Program-made: the position numbers and the translations under genes
NCBI GenBank assembly: GCA_942492375.1
Contig: CALOEL010000018.1
Coordinates: 86,941 to 150,940 of the forward strand
Length of the DNA: 64,000 bases
Direction: 5' to 3'
Source of the DNA: JAHEAO01 sp942492375
Lineage (GTDB): Bacteria > Pseudomonadota > Alphaproteobacteria > Rhodobacterales > Rhodobacteraceae
Notes under the pieces: generated by a model
What the model was told of the DNA's origin: nothing
What the model saw: the letters and a program-made list of their open reading frames with translations, nothing else
Database searches by the model: none
In this document: positions 17,644-27,210 of the stretch, piece by piece
Numbering within the stretch: the first letter of the stretch is position 1
Layout: every line of letters starts with the position of its first letter

Positions 17644-18330
17644 TCAGCTTTTCACCCACTTCGCCTCGTTCGCCTCGATGGCGCGGATGCGCTCCTCGGT
17701 CTTGGGATGGCTCATCAGCCAGGCCGGAACAGCGCCGGAGCGTTGCTTGGTCAGCCGCTCGAGCTTGGTGAACAGGGATTTCTGCGGGGCCGTGCCGATC
17801 CCGGCCTTGACCAGCAGCGCCGAGGCATAGGCATCGGCCTCATATTCATCCGCCCGCGACAGCCGCGCCGCCAGGAGCGAGGTCAGGAAGCCCGCGATCA
17901 TCACCCCGAGACCTGGAATGAACCGCGACAACACCATCGCCAGCGCCGTGCGCAGCGCGTTCTGGCCGGAAAAGTCGATCATCCGCCGCCGCGCATGGCC
18001 GAGTGCGACATGGCCAAGCTCATGCGCGATGACGCTCGCCATTTCCTCGGCGCTGACCTCGCCAGAGCGGTAGCGGTCGTAGAAGCCGCGGGTGATGAAG
18101 ATCCGGCCGTCCGGTGCGGCGAGCCCGTTCACCGGGTCGATCTCGTAGATATTCACCGGGATCCGCGCCAAGTCCAGCGCCTCGGCCATGCGGTCGGTCA
18201 GGCGCTTCAGAACCGGATCCGCCAGTTCGGTCGATTTCGCGTCCAACTCCTTGCCCGTCCGCCAGACCGAGAACCGGTACATGACGAAGGCATAAAGGAT
18301 GGCCAGAAGGATCGGCGTGAACTTGAGCAT
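17644..18330 (-). CDS. M48 family zinc metalloprotease
   Basis: A 228-residue HtpX/Oma1-like membrane protease. An N-terminal anchor (LKFTPILLAILYAFVMYRF) is followed by the catalytic motif HELGH in MASVIAHELGHVALGHARRR (about residues 125-130), then a hydrophobic segment (ALAMVLSRFIPGLGVMIAGFLTSLLAA) and the third zinc ligand in RADEYEADAYA. The C terminus has the family motif SHPKTEERIRAIE. The start ATG 18330 is preferred because the longer frame to 18447 is not hydrophobic and overlaps the divergent promoter region. It probably degrades misfolded membrane proteins. Confidence 0.9.
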   Translation of the reverse strand: MLKFTPILLAILYAFVMYRFSVWRTGKELDAKSTELADPVLKRLTDRMAEALDLARIPVNIYEIDPVNGLAAPDGRIFITRGFYDRYRSGEVSAEEMASVIAHELGHVALGHARRRMIDFSGQNALRTALAMVLSRFIPGLGVMIAGFLTSLLAARLSRADEYEADAYASALLVKAGIGTAPQKSLFTKLERLTKQRSGAVPAWLMSHPKTEERIRAIEANEAKWVKS

Positions 18331-18449
18331 GTTACAGATATGGGGCGGCGGGGGGCTTTGCGCAAATGACAAATGTGCAATCGCTTGGCGATGCGGGGAA
18401 CGATCGGTCGGACGGGACGTTGAAATACGTACTTTCCCAGAGGTCATTC

Positions 18450-18956
18450 ATGCCGACCGACCCTGCCGCGCTTTACCTGCCATTCCTGGACGCCGCCGTC
18501 CTGGTCGTCTTCCTGGTGGCGGCGACTCGCGTCGTGGGATTGCGTTCGTTTTCCAAGATGTCCGGCTACGATTTCGCGATCACCGTGGCGATGGGATCGG
18601 TCCTTGCCTCGGTGGTGGTCGGCCGCAACACGCCTTTCGCGACCGGCATCGCCGCCCTGACCGCCCTGTTCGTCGTGCAGGTCCTGCTGTCGCGGCTGCG
18701 CACGCGTGTCAAGCGGGTGGAAGAGCTGATGGACAATACCGCCCTGCTGCTGATGCGGAATGGAGAGATCCTTGCGGACAATCTCGCCCATGCCAAGATG
18801 ACCCGCGACGATCTGTTCGGCAAGTTGCGCGAAGCGAACGTGCTTCGGCTGGAAGATGTCCGCGCGGCGGTTTTCGAAGTGACCGGCGATGTCAGCATCC
18901 TGCATGGGGACACGCTTGACGAAGTCCTGCTGGAAGGCGTCCGCCGCCGCCCCTGA
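18450..18956 (+). CDS. DUF421 (YetF-like) membrane protein
   Basis: A 168-residue protein with three N-terminal membrane segments (LPFLDAAVLVVFLVAATRVV; YDFAITVAMGSVLASVVVG; GIAALTALFVVQVLLSRL) and a C-terminal cytoplasmic DUF421 domain. The family signature GLRSFSKMSGYDFAITVAMGS and the motif LADNLAHAKMTRDDLFGKLRE are present. The function is unknown; YetF relatives in Bacillus are linked to cell-envelope and stress responses. ATG 18450 follows AGAGG. The longer frame from 18366 overlaps the region just ahead of the divergent protease gene. Confidence 0.85.
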   Translation: MPTDPAALYLPFLDAAVLVVFLVAATRVVGLRSFSKMSGYDFAITVAMGSVLASVVVGRNTPFATGIAALTALFVVQVLLSRLRTRVKRVEELMDNTALLLMRNGEILADNLAHAKMTRDDLFGKLREANVLRLEDVRAAVFEVTGDVSILHGDTLDEVLLEGVRRRP

Positions 18957-19032
18957 GCGTCGGCGCGCAAGGGGCTCATGCCGCTGTCAGGTTCCGATAC
19001 TGGCGACACGCTTCGCGCACCCACCCGGCCCA

Positions 19033-20220
19033 TCATCGTCCCAGCGCCTTCATCCCGGCCTCGATCCCCTTCAGCGTCATCGGCACCATGCGGCCCTCGC
19101 CGAAGATCTGCCGGATCATGCCGACCGATTGGGTATGGGGCCAGTAGCGTTCGGCCATCGGGTTCAGCCACAGATGCTGCGGCCAGTGTTCGGTGACGCG
19201 GGTCAGCCAGACTTGGCCGGATTCCGGGTTCCAGTGCTCGTTGGCACCGCCGGGAAAGGCGATTTCATAGGGCGACATGCTGGCGTCGCCAACGAAGATG
19301 CACTTGTAGTCGGATCCGTAGGTGCGCAGTATTTCCGCGGTCGAGACCTGCTCGGTCCAGCGGCGGCGGTTGTCGCGCCAGACGCCTTCGTAAAGGCAGT
19401 TGTGGAAATAGAAATATTCCAGGTGCTTGAACTCGCTGCGCGCCGCGCTGAACAACTCCTCGACCAGCTTGATATAGGGGTCCATCGAGCCGCCCACATC
19501 GAGAAACAGCAGCACCTTGACCGCGTTGCGCCGCTCGGGCCGGGTCTTGACGTCGAGATAGCCATGCTCTGCGGTGGCGCGGATCGTGCCTTGCAGGTCC
19601 AGTTCCTCGTCGGCTCCGTCGCGGGCCCATTTCCGCAAGCGCTTCAGCGCCACCTTGATGTTGCGGGTGCCGAGTTCCACCGTGTCATCGAGATTGCGGA
19701 ACTCGCGCTTGTCCCAGACCTTGACGGCACGTTGATGGCGCGATTTGTCCTGTCCGATCCGCACGCCTTCAGGGTTGTAGCCGTAAGCCCCGAACGGCGA
19801 GGTCCCCGCCGTCCCGATCCATTTCGACCCGCCCTGATGCCGGCCCTGCTGTTCCTTCAGCCGCTCGCGCAGCGTCTCCATCAGCTTGTCGAAGCCGCCA
19901 AGCGCCTCGATCTCGGCCTTCTCGGCCTCGGTCAGGTGCTTCTCGGCCATCTTCTCCAGCCAGTCGCCGGGCAGGTCCACTGCCTCCAGCACCTGGCCCA
20001 GCGTCAGCTCCTCGACGCCCTTGAAAGAAGCCGCGAAAGCGCGGTCGAACTTGTCCAGATTGCGCTCGTCCTTCACCATCGCGGTCCGGGCGAGGTAGTA
20101 GAACCCTTCGATGTCATAGGTCACCAGCCCGGCGCCGACGCCTTCGAGAAATCCGAGATATTCGCGCAGGGAGACCGGGATGCCGGACTTTCGCAGGTTT
20201 TCGAAGAACGGCAGGAACAC
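19033..20220 (-). CDS. VWA-domain (CoxE-like) protein of a MoxR system
   Basis: A 395-residue protein of the CoxE/VWA type. An N-terminal helical region (about residues 1-190) includes PVSLREYLGFLEGVGAG and a charged linker. The C-terminal von Willebrand A domain starts at KVLLFLDVGGSMDPYIKLVEELF, where the MIDAS motif DxGxS is complete as DVGGS. MoxR ATPases act as chaperones with such VWA partners to insert cofactors or assemble complexes. It is the last gene of a minus-strand cluster that begins with the moxR gene. The client complex is unknown. Confidence 0.88.
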   Translation of the reverse strand: MFLPFFENLRKSGIPVSLREYLGFLEGVGAGLVTYDIEGFYYLARTAMVKDERNLDKFDRAFAASFKGVEELTLGQVLEAVDLPGDWLEKMAEKHLTEAEKAEIEALGGFDKLMETLRERLKEQQGRHQGGSKWIGTAGTSPFGAYGYNPEGVRIGQDKSRHQRAVKVWDKREFRNLDDTVELGTRNIKVALKRLRKWARDGADEELDLQGTIRATAEHGYLDVKTRPERRNAVKVLLFLDVGGSMDPYIKLVEELFSAARSEFKHLEYFYFHNCLYEGVWRDNRRRWTEQVSTAEILRTYGSDYKCIFVGDASMSPYEIAFPGGANEHWNPESGQVWLTRVTEHWPQHLWLNPMAERYWPHTQSVGMIRQIFGEGRMVPMTLKGIEAGMKALGR

Positions 20221-20224
20221 GGGC

Positions 20225-20389
20225 CTAGAACATCCTGTCGACCGCGATCGTCAGGAACAGGCCGAGGATTGCGCCGATGATCGCGAAGACCCCGGCATAT
20301 TGCAGCCGGTCCAAGCGGTTCCCGCCCCGGCGCCGCGCCTGCAGCACGCCCAGCACGGCCCCGACGAGCAATCCGGCGATCACGATCAT
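20225..20389 (-). CDS. Small membrane protein (54 aa) in the MoxR operon
   Basis: A 54-residue frame on the minus strand starts at ATG 20389 (MIVIAGLLVGAVLGVLQARR) and ends with AVDRMF at 20225. Two hydrophobic segments (VIAGLLVGAVLGVLQA and YAGVFAIIGAILGLFLTIAV) flank a basic loop RRRGGNRLDRLQ, giving a short hairpin membrane protein. Its ATG overlaps the TGA of the DUF2927 lipoprotein gene (ATGA), and it ends 4 bases before the VWA gene start, so it is translationally coupled. It is too short for automatic prediction, but the tight packing and hydrophobicity make it convincing. Confidence 0.8.
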   Translation of the reverse strand: MIVIAGLLVGAVLGVLQARRRGGNRLDRLQYAGVFAIIGAILGLFLTIAVDRMF

Positions 20390-21759
20390 GACGGCGCGCT
20401 CCTGTCCCTGACCGGCGCAAGGGCCGCAACCTCGTCAAGACGGCGCCGCACCTCCTGGTCCGAGCCGAAGCCATAGCGCGCCCATCCCAGGCTGTCGAGC
20501 CGGATCACCCGGGCCTCCGCCGATTTGCCCTGCGCCTCCAGCGCCTCGGCCTTGATCATCAGTAGCGTTGCCAGAAGGCCGGCATTCTGCGCTTCCATCG
20601 CGGCCCCGAAATGGGCGTTCACAAGATCGATCGCCGCCTGCGGCTGGCCGCTCGACAGCGCGAAGGCCGCCATCTGGACGGCGACATGCGCGGCGTGCAG
20701 CCGCATGTCCGCCCGGCCATCGTAGATCTCCGCCGCCTGCAGGAAGGCGGTCAGGGCCAGCGGTCCGTCGATCCCGAGCGAGGCGCGGCCCAGAATGAAC
20801 AGGCTGAACGCCATGCGGTTGTCGGTCCAGCCCTCGGCCCGGGCGATGGCAACCGCCGCCTTGGCCGCCGACTGGCGGCGGTATTCACCATAGTCGCCGG
20901 AAAGCGCGGTGTTGATCGCGGTCTTCCATGCGGGTGGCGTCCGGCCCGGCCCTACGGAAGCTCCGCCGCGCCCGGCGGGATTGAGGCGGTCGAGTATGTC
21001 GGGAAGCCGTGCCGAGACCTGTTCCGGCGTCATGCCGCTGCGCAGCTCGGGGGCGTAATGGACCCGCAGGATCAGCATGTCGAACGCGGTCAGGACGGTG
21101 TTGAAATTGTCGTCGTTGAACACCGAGTCGGTCAGCCGGTAGAGGTCGTTCACCGGCCCGAGCGCCTGGGCCAGTTCCTCGTGCAGGCAGTCGCGCACCT
21201 CTTGCGGGCTCACATCGCCGGGAAGGAAGATCGCCATCCGGGTGCGTTCGGTCAGGGTCGTCCAGTCGCCAAGCGGTTTGCGGCGCGTCCTCAGGAATTC
21301 CGACCAGCTTGCGACGCGCGGGGCCACGAAACAAGCCGCCTGCGGCACCGCGCGCTGCAGGGCGCGGCGGCTGACGATCTCGATGGTGATGCCGGCATCC
21401 TGGCTCGCGGGGACCTGGGTGATCGGCAGCCCCGCCTCGGCCCGCAGCCGAACCAGCAGCCGGGACAGATCGGTTGTCAGCGTTGCCGGGGCGTTGCCCA
21501 CGACGCGCAGCGTGATCGGGCCTTCGAAGCGCGACAGCACCGGCAACCGCCGGCCGCTTTCCAGTTCGAAGGTCAGCTCCATGAAATCGCGCGCGATCGA
21601 GGCGTTCGACCGCGTCACCGCGGCCGGCCGCGTGGCGCCGAAGGTGTTCATCATCGGCAGCGCCTGATCCGGCGGTCCCCGGCGCGACGGGGTTTCCATC
21701 CCGCTGTTGCCGCACCCGGCCAGAACGAGGAGGACCAGCGCAAGGCAGAGCCGACGCAT
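20386..21759 (-). CDS. DUF2927 domain lipoprotein
   Basis: A 457-residue exported lipoprotein (RRLCLALVLLVLAGC, lipobox LAGC at about residues 12-15). The central part has the DUF2927 signature with a metal-dependent hydrolase-like look, especially DCLHEELAQALGPVNDLYRLTDSVFNDDN (about residues 190-220). The C-terminal third is helical and TPR-like (AAEIYDGRADMRLHAAHVAVQM). The start ATG 21759 immediately follows the GNAT stop. It belongs to the MoxR/VWA gene set by position, though a functional link is inferred. Confidence 0.8.
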   Translation of the reverse strand: MRRLCLALVLLVLAGCGNSGMETPSRRGPPDQALPMMNTFGATRPAAVTRSNASIARDFMELTFELESGRRLPVLSRFEGPITLRVVGNAPATLTTDLSRLLVRLRAEAGLPITQVPASQDAGITIEIVSRRALQRAVPQAACFVAPRVASWSEFLRTRRKPLGDWTTLTERTRMAIFLPGDVSPQEVRDCLHEELAQALGPVNDLYRLTDSVFNDDNFNTVLTAFDMLILRVHYAPELRSGMTPEQVSARLPDILDRLNPAGRGGASVGPGRTPPAWKTAINTALSGDYGEYRRQSAAKAAVAIARAEGWTDNRMAFSLFILGRASLGIDGPLALTAFLQAAEIYDGRADMRLHAAHVAVQMAAFALSSGQPQAAIDLVNAHFGAAMEAQNAGLLATLLMIKAEALEAQGKSAEARVIRLDSLGWARYGFGSDQEVRRRLDEVAALAPVRDRSAPS

Positions 21760-21760
21760 C

Positions 21761-22201
21761 TCAGGGCCGATCATATTTGACGAAGGGCGAAAGCTTTGCG
21801 ATCCGGTCATAAAGACGCCGGGCCGTGGCGTTGTTGTCCTGCGTCAGCCAGTAGACCCGGGGCACGCCCGCCGCGTCGGCAGCGGCATAGACCGCCTCGA
21901 TCAGCGCGCGTCCGACGCCGGTGCCGCTGGCCTCGGGGTCGCAATAGAGATCCTGCAGATAACACGTGCCCTCGGGCCTCCACATATGTTCGTGGAAGAT
22001 GTAGTGCACCAGCCCCACCGGTCGATCGCCGTCCAGCGCCAGAAGACCGTGACAGGCCGATGTGCCGGACAGGAGCTTGCCGAAGGACTGCCGCTTGACC
22101 TCGTCGGGCAGCGTGGTTTCGTAGAATTCCAGATATCCGGTCCAGAGCCGATACCAGTCTTCGTAATCGCTGTCCCGGACCTGCCTGATCGTCACGCCCA
22201 T
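21761..22201 (-). CDS. GNAT family N-acetyltransferase
   Basis: The 146-residue protein has the GNAT fold elements: an N-terminal strand TIRQVRDSDYEDWYRLW, a central region GLVHYIFHEHMW, and the acetyl-CoA binding motif A region CYLQDLYCDPEASGTGVGRALIEAVYAAADAAGV with the pyrophosphate loop GTGVGRA. The acceptor substrate is unknown. It sits between moxR and the DUF2927 lipoprotein gene in the same orientation with only a one-base gap downstream, so it is in the operon. Confidence 0.9.
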   Translation of the reverse strand: MGVTIRQVRDSDYEDWYRLWTGYLEFYETTLPDEVKRQSFGKLLSGTSACHGLLALDGDRPVGLVHYIFHEHMWRPEGTCYLQDLYCDPEASGTGVGRALIEAVYAAADAAGVPRVYWLTQDNNATARRLYDRIAKLSPFVKYDRP

Positions 22202-22219
22202 CCGTCCTCCGTTCCCGGC

Positions 22220-23062
<843 letters not shown>

Positions 23063-23246
23063 GTTCAATTTCTGCTCGCAAGCCAGTTTTGTTCACGCAT
23101 CCATATCGGCAGCGTAACATTCCATCAAGTCGAACGCATCGGCTAGTGACAACCCGGCGGGACTCGGTTACACGGGCGCCGTTGGAGGCCGTCGGATGAC
23201 TGAACAGATCGAGCAGAGCGCATCCGGCAAGAACAAGGGAAGAAAA

Positions 23247-23669
23247 ATGAAGGCTGAAGTTTTTCTGCAAGATGACTACCGTCCTGCCGAAGACGAACCG
23301 TTCATGAATCCCCGCCAGGTCGAATATTTCCGTCGCAAACTGATTGCCTGGAAGACCGACCTGCTGGATGACAGCAAGCACACGATCGAAGGTTTGCAGG
23401 ACGGCACGCGCAACATCCCCGATGTCGCCGACCGCGCTTCCGAGGAAACCGACCGCGCCCTCGAACTGCGCACTCGCGACCGCCAGCGCAAGCTGGTTGC
23501 GAAGATCGACTCCGCCTTGCGCCGGATCGAAGAGGGCGAATACGGCTATTGCGAGGTGACCGGCGAACCGATCTCGCTGAAGCGGCTCGACGCCCGGCCG
23601 ATCGCGACCATGACGCTCGAGGCGCAGGAACGCCACGAACGCCGCGAAAAGGTCCACCGCGACGACTGA
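23247..23669 (+). CDS. dksA: DksA-like RNA polymerase-binding protein without the zinc site
   Basis: A 140-residue DksA/TraR protein that would bind the RNA polymerase secondary channel. The coiled-coil part (about residues 30-95) has the tip segment VADRASEETDRALELRTRDRQRKL, with the acidic residues of the canonical DxxDxA tip (DVADRA). The C-terminal globular domain reads YGYCEVTGEPISLKRLDARP. Only the first of the four zinc cysteines is kept, like the R. sphaeroides RSP2654 protein, which works without zinc. ATG 23247 follows AGGGA. It is divergent from the MoxR cluster. Confidence 0.9.
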   Translation: MKAEVFLQDDYRPAEDEPFMNPRQVEYFRRKLIAWKTDLLDDSKHTIEGLQDGTRNIPDVADRASEETDRALELRTRDRQRKLVAKIDSALRRIEEGEYGYCEVTGEPISLKRLDARPIATMTLEAQERHERREKVHRDD

Positions 23670-23694
23670 TGCCGCCGACAGGCTGGAATTCCGG

Positions 23695-23726
23695 ACACCG
23701 GGGCGCTATCGCTCCGGTGTTTTTCG
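23695..23726 (+). terminator. Intrinsic terminator after dksA
   Basis: ACACCGG (23695-23701) pairs with CCGGTGT (23714-23720), extended inside by GCG/CGC, and is followed by TTTTTCGTTT. It separates dksA from the monooxygenase gene, which starts 16 bases after the T-run. Confidence 0.8.
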
Positions 23727-23741
23727 TTTCGGGGGCAGGGG

Positions 23742-24911
23742 ATGCTGCAGGACAGACCGATCACCATCCTCGGCGCCGGCATCGGCGGGCTTGCCGCGGC
23801 CCTCGGGCTGGCCCGGCGCGGCGCGGCGGTGCGGGTGCTGGAACGGGCCCCCCGGATCGCCGAGGTCGGCGCGGGGCTGCAGATCAGCCCGAACGGCCTG
23901 GCCGTTCTCGATGCGCTCGGTCTCGGCGCCCGGATGCGCGACGCCGGCATCCGGGCGCGGGCCGTGGTGCTTCGGGACTACCGGCAAGGCTCGCAGGTGC
24001 TGAGCCTGGACCTTGCCCGCCATGCGTCCGATCAATGCTTCCTGTTCCTTCACCGCGCCGACCTGATCGACGGCCTTGCAAAGGCCGCAAAGTCGGCGGG
24101 CGTGAAGATCGAGCTTGGCCGCAAGGTGTCTCTTGTCGCCGAGACGGCGGGTGGCGTCGAACTGACACTTGAGGACGGCCGCGCCGAAAGCCATCCATTC
24201 GTCATCGGCGCCGACGGCCTGCATTCCAGGATGCGCCCCGCCCTGAACGGCGCGGCGACACCGTTTTTCACCGGCCAGGTCGCCTGGCGCGCGATCGTGC
24301 CGGCCGAGACGCCGCCCGCGCCCGAGGTCACCGTCCATATGGGGCCGCACCGCCACCTCGTCAGCTATCCGCTGCGCGATGGCAGGCTGATCAATATCGT
24401 CGCGGTCGAGGAACGGCAGGCCTGGGCGGCGGAAGGCTGGGCCGAACCCGGGGACCCGGACGAGATGCGTCGCGCCTTCCGCGCCTTCGCGCCCGCCGTC
24501 ACCCGGCTTCTTGACCGGGTCGAGACCGTCCACCTCTGGGGTCTGCACCGCCATCCGGTGGCCGAGCGTTGGCATGGCGCGGCCAGCGCGCTTCTCGGCG
24601 ACGCCGCGCATCCCACGCTGCCCTTCCTCGCGCAAGGCGCGAATCTGGCGCTGGAAGACGGCTGGGTGATGGCCGATTGCCTTGCGCATCATCCGCTGCA
24701 ACAGGCGCTGCCGCTTTACCAGTCGCGCCGCCGCGCCCGCGCCGTCAGGGTGATCGAAGCGGCCAATGCCAATGCTCGCAACTACCACCTCGCGAATCCG
24801 CTCATCCGCGGCGCGGCCCATGCCGCGCTTCGCGCCGGCGGCCGGATGGCTCCGGCACGGATGCTGCACCGCTTCGACTGGATCTACCGCCACGACGTGA
24901 CCGGCGGCTGA
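23742..24911 (+). CDS. FAD-dependent monooxygenase (salicylate hydroxylase-like)
   Basis: A 389-residue aromatic-ring hydroxylase type flavoprotein. The N-terminal dinucleotide fold is GAGIGGLAAALGLARRGAAVRVLE (GxGxxG...E). The family motif GADGLHSRMRPAL lies around residue 155. The FAD ribityl-phosphate motif GDAAHPTLPFLAQGANLALEDG lies around residue 285. It most resembles salicylate or 3-hydroxybenzoate hydroxylase relatives, but the true substrate cannot be assigned. It lacks catabolic neighbours. It stands alone between dksA and the convergent tpiA. Confidence 0.9.
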   Translation: MLQDRPITILGAGIGGLAAALGLARRGAAVRVLERAPRIAEVGAGLQISPNGLAVLDALGLGARMRDAGIRARAVVLRDYRQGSQVLSLDLARHASDQCFLFLHRADLIDGLAKAAKSAGVKIELGRKVSLVAETAGGVELTLEDGRAESHPFVIGADGLHSRMRPALNGAATPFFTGQVAWRAIVPAETPPAPEVTVHMGPHRHLVSYPLRDGRLINIVAVEERQAWAAEGWAEPGDPDEMRRAFRAFAPAVTRLLDRVETVHLWGLHRHPVAERWHGAASALLGDAAHPTLPFLAQGANLALEDGWVMADCLAHHPLQQALPLYQSRRRARAVRVIEAANANARNYHLANPLIRGAAHAALRAGGRMAPARMLHRFDWIYRHDVTGG

Positions 24912-24964
24912 TTTCTCTTCGCGAAACCATTCCCGCCGGAGGCCGGTCTTTCGCAGAAAGATCG

Positions 24965-25723
24965 TCAGCCTGCCGCCTCCAGCGCCGCGACGATGGGCGA
25001 GAAGTCCGCGGCCTCTAGAGACGCCCCGCCGACCAGCGCGCCGTCGACATTCGACACCGCGAAGATCTCGGCGGCGTTGCCGGCCTTGACCGAGCCGCCA
25101 TAGAGGATGCGCACCGACAGCGCCACGCCTTCGCCCAGCCGCCGTTCAAGCCGCGAGCGGATGAAGTCATGCACCTCGCCGATCTGGTCGACATTCGGCA
25201 CCTTGCCGGTGCCGATCGCCCAGACAGGTTCGTAGGCGACGACCAGGTTCTGCCCCGTCACCAGGTCGGGGATCGACCCCGCCAGCTGCCCGCCGATGAT
25301 GTCGAGCGTGTTCGCCGCCTCGCGTTCGGCCAGCGTCTCGCCGACGCAGATGACTGCCGTCAGACCTGCCTCCAGCGCCGTCCGGGCCTTGGCGCGGACC
25401 AGGTCGTTATCCTCGCCATGGTCCTGGCGCCGCTCGGAATGGCCCAGGATCACATGGCTCGCGCCGGCATCCTTCAGCATCGCCGCCGAGATATCGCCGG
25501 TATGTGCGCCCGAGGCCTCGGCATGGCAATCCTGCCCGCCGATGGCGATGCGGGCATCGCCGACATGCCATGCCATGCGGGCTAGCAGGGTCGCGGGCGG
25601 GCAGATCAGGATCTCGCAATCCGGGGCGGGATGCGCCTTCATCAGGGCGGAGATTTCGCCCAGATCGGCGCTGGTGCCGTTCATCTTCCAGTTTCCGGCG
25701 GCAAGCTTGCGGCGAAGGGTCAT
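24965..25723 (-). CDS. tpiA: Triosephosphate isomerase
   Basis: A 252-residue TIM barrel enzyme interconverting dihydroxyacetone phosphate and glyceraldehyde 3-phosphate. The catalytic residues are all visible: Lys in AAGNWKMNG, His in HVILGHSERR, and Glu in the hallmark VVAYEPVWAIGTGK. The phosphate-gripping loop is ILYGGSVKAGNA. The gene is monocistronic on the minus strand, between the monooxygenase and the tfoX-like gene. Confidence 0.95.
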   Translation of the reverse strand: MTLRRKLAAGNWKMNGTSADLGEISALMKAHPAPDCEILICPPATLLARMAWHVGDARIAIGGQDCHAEASGAHTGDISAAMLKDAGASHVILGHSERRQDHGEDNDLVRAKARTALEAGLTAVICVGETLAEREAANTLDIIGGQLAGSIPDLVTGQNLVVAYEPVWAIGTGKVPNVDQIGEVHDFIRSRLERRLGEGVALSVRILYGGSVKAGNAAEIFAVSNVDGALVGGASLEAADFSPIVAALEAAG

Positions 25724-25783
25724 GGCGGCTCCTGTATTCTGTCAAACCGATCCTAACCGCGGAAGACGCGCGAAACCAATGCT

Positions 25784-26095
25784 TTACTCCGCCGCCGTCA
25801 AAGCCTTTCGCGCCCAGTCACAGGCCAGTTCGGGATCGTCCAGCGCTGCCTCGGGCATGGTCCAGTAGCCCATCGTCTTGCCATTCATGCCGAAAATCTC
25901 GGCGCCCTCGGCCTCCAGCTCGCGTGCCAGGTCGCCTTTCGCCTTGATGTAAAGGCGGCCGGTGCTGCTGAGAATGGCGAAGATCTGGCCGTCGCAATAG
26001 ATGCTGAGCCCGCCCATCATCTTGCGCGAGGTCAGCGGGCCGAGCCCCGAGAAAAGTTCAAGTGCGAATGCGATGTCCGTGTCGGAAACGCTCAT
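25784..26095 (-). CDS. TfoX/Sxy N-terminal domain protein
   Basis: A 103-residue protein of the TfoX N-terminal domain type: ALELFSGLGPLTSRKMMGGLSIYCDGQIFAILSSTGRLYIKA is the typical fold, with the conserved RKMMGG loop. Only the N-terminal domain is present, so it is shorter than true Sxy competence regulators. The role is unknown. It overlaps the iron-sulfur carrier gene by four bases (ATGA type) and is co-transcribed with it. Confidence 0.88.
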   Translation of the reverse strand: MSVSDTDIAFALELFSGLGPLTSRKMMGGLSIYCDGQIFAILSSTGRLYIKAKGDLARELEAEGAEIFGMNGKTMGYWTMPEAALDDPELACDWARKALTAAE

Positions 26096-26445
26096 TCCTG
26101 CTCGGCGAACTTGATCGATTCGCCGCAGCCGCAGGCTTCGGTCACGTTGGGATTGCGGAACTTGAAGCCGCTTTCCAGCAGGCCGGTTTCATAGTCGATC
26201 TCGGTCCCGAACAGGAACATCTGCGCCATCGGCGCGATCATCACCCGCGCGCCGTCCTGTTCCACGACCTCGTCATGCGGATCGACCTCGGAAACGTAAT
26301 CCATGGTGTATTCCATGCCCGCGCAGCCGCCCTTCTTGACGCCGATGCGCAGACCCTTGGTGTCACCCTTTTCCATCAGCCGCGCAATCTGGCTGGCGGC
26401 CTTGGGGGTCATGGAAACGGCTTGCTTGCCCGGAATTCCGAACAT
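26092..26445 (-). CDS. A-type iron-sulfur carrier (IscA/ErpA/SufA family)
   Basis: A 117-residue HesB-type carrier for [Fe-S] cluster insertion. The three conserved cysteines are Cys in GGCAGMEY, then the pair in EACGCGESIKF at the C terminus, matching the C-x(63-65)-C-G-C pattern. It could be a paralogue of IscA, ErpA or SufA, which sequence alone does not separate. It is the first gene of the pair with the tfoX-like gene. Confidence 0.92.
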   Translation of the reverse strand: MFGIPGKQAVSMTPKAASQIARLMEKGDTKGLRIGVKKGGCAGMEYTMDYVSEVDPHDEVVEQDGARVMIAPMAQMFLFGTEIDYETGLLESGFKFRNPNVTEACGCGESIKFAEQE

Positions 26446-26475
26446 GGGATCATCCTTTGCGTGTCTGGCCCCAAT

Positions 26476-27210
26476 CTAGGGACGTTGGCGTGCGATCTCA
26501 AGCGGCGGCAGCAGATCGCGCAGCGCGAGTGCCGCCAAAGTGACCGCGATGGCCCAGCCGAAAGAAGCCAGCGTGCCGATGATCACGTATTCGGCGGCTT
26601 TCTGTTCCTTCGAGGCGGTTTCGAAGCGCATCACCGATTTCGCGGCGATCAGGAACCCGATGCCGGTGGCCTGCCCGGCGAGCATCAGCACGAAGATCAA
26701 TCCGCGTTCGAGAGAGCCGATCAGCCGCCCGCCTTCGGGAAGGCCTGTCGGCTCGACGCTGGCGGCCAGCGGCTCCATCAGCTTGCCGACGGCAAAGCCG
26801 CCGGCCCGGACCGCATAGACCGCGGCCGCCGCCAGCACCATTCCGTGCAGCAGCCAGTCGGGCGAAATCCGCTCTTGCCCGGCCCAATAGCCGTCCGCCC
26901 ACAGATCGGGCGCAACTACGGCCACCGCAACGATCGTCGCCAGATGCGCCATCTGGTCGCCGAGATAGGCCGCGATCGTATCTCCTCCGAGGTAGGTCTT
27001 CGCCACATCGACCGCCAGATGAACCGCGCCCAAAACCAGGATTGCCGGCGCCGCGACCTGACCGGTCGCGGCCTGCGCCGTCGCGATCACGATGGCCGCA
27101 TGCAGGACCAGGACCAGCGGATTGCGCTTGCTCTCGACCATCCGTCGGGTCTGGAACACGAAATCCGCAAGCACATGGGCGAAAAAAAGCGCGGCGAGGG
27201 TTTCAGCCAT
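26476..27210 (-). CDS. DUF3307 integral membrane protein
   Basis: A 244-residue polytopic membrane protein with about six or seven hydrophobic segments. The N-terminal motif AALFFAHVLADFVFQTRRMVESKRNPLVLVLHA, with the pattern H..AD..FQ...V..KR.N...L..H, is the DUF3307 signature. A second conserved stretch is HLAVDVAKTYLGGDTIAAYLGDQMAHLATI. Its histidine/aspartate pattern suggests a metal- or lipid-active site, but no function is known. ATG 27210 overlaps the SatD-like gene by eight bases, so the two are translated as a unit. Confidence 0.85.
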   Translation of the reverse strand: MAETLAALFFAHVLADFVFQTRRMVESKRNPLVLVLHAAIVIATAQAATGQVAAPAILVLGAVHLAVDVAKTYLGGDTIAAYLGDQMAHLATIVAVAVVAPDLWADGYWAGQERISPDWLLHGMVLAAAAVYAVRAGGFAVGKLMEPLAASVEPTGLPEGGRLIGSLERGLIFVLMLAGQATGIGFLIAAKSVMRFETASKEQKAAEYVIIGTLASFGWAIAVTLAALALRDLLPPLEIARQRP

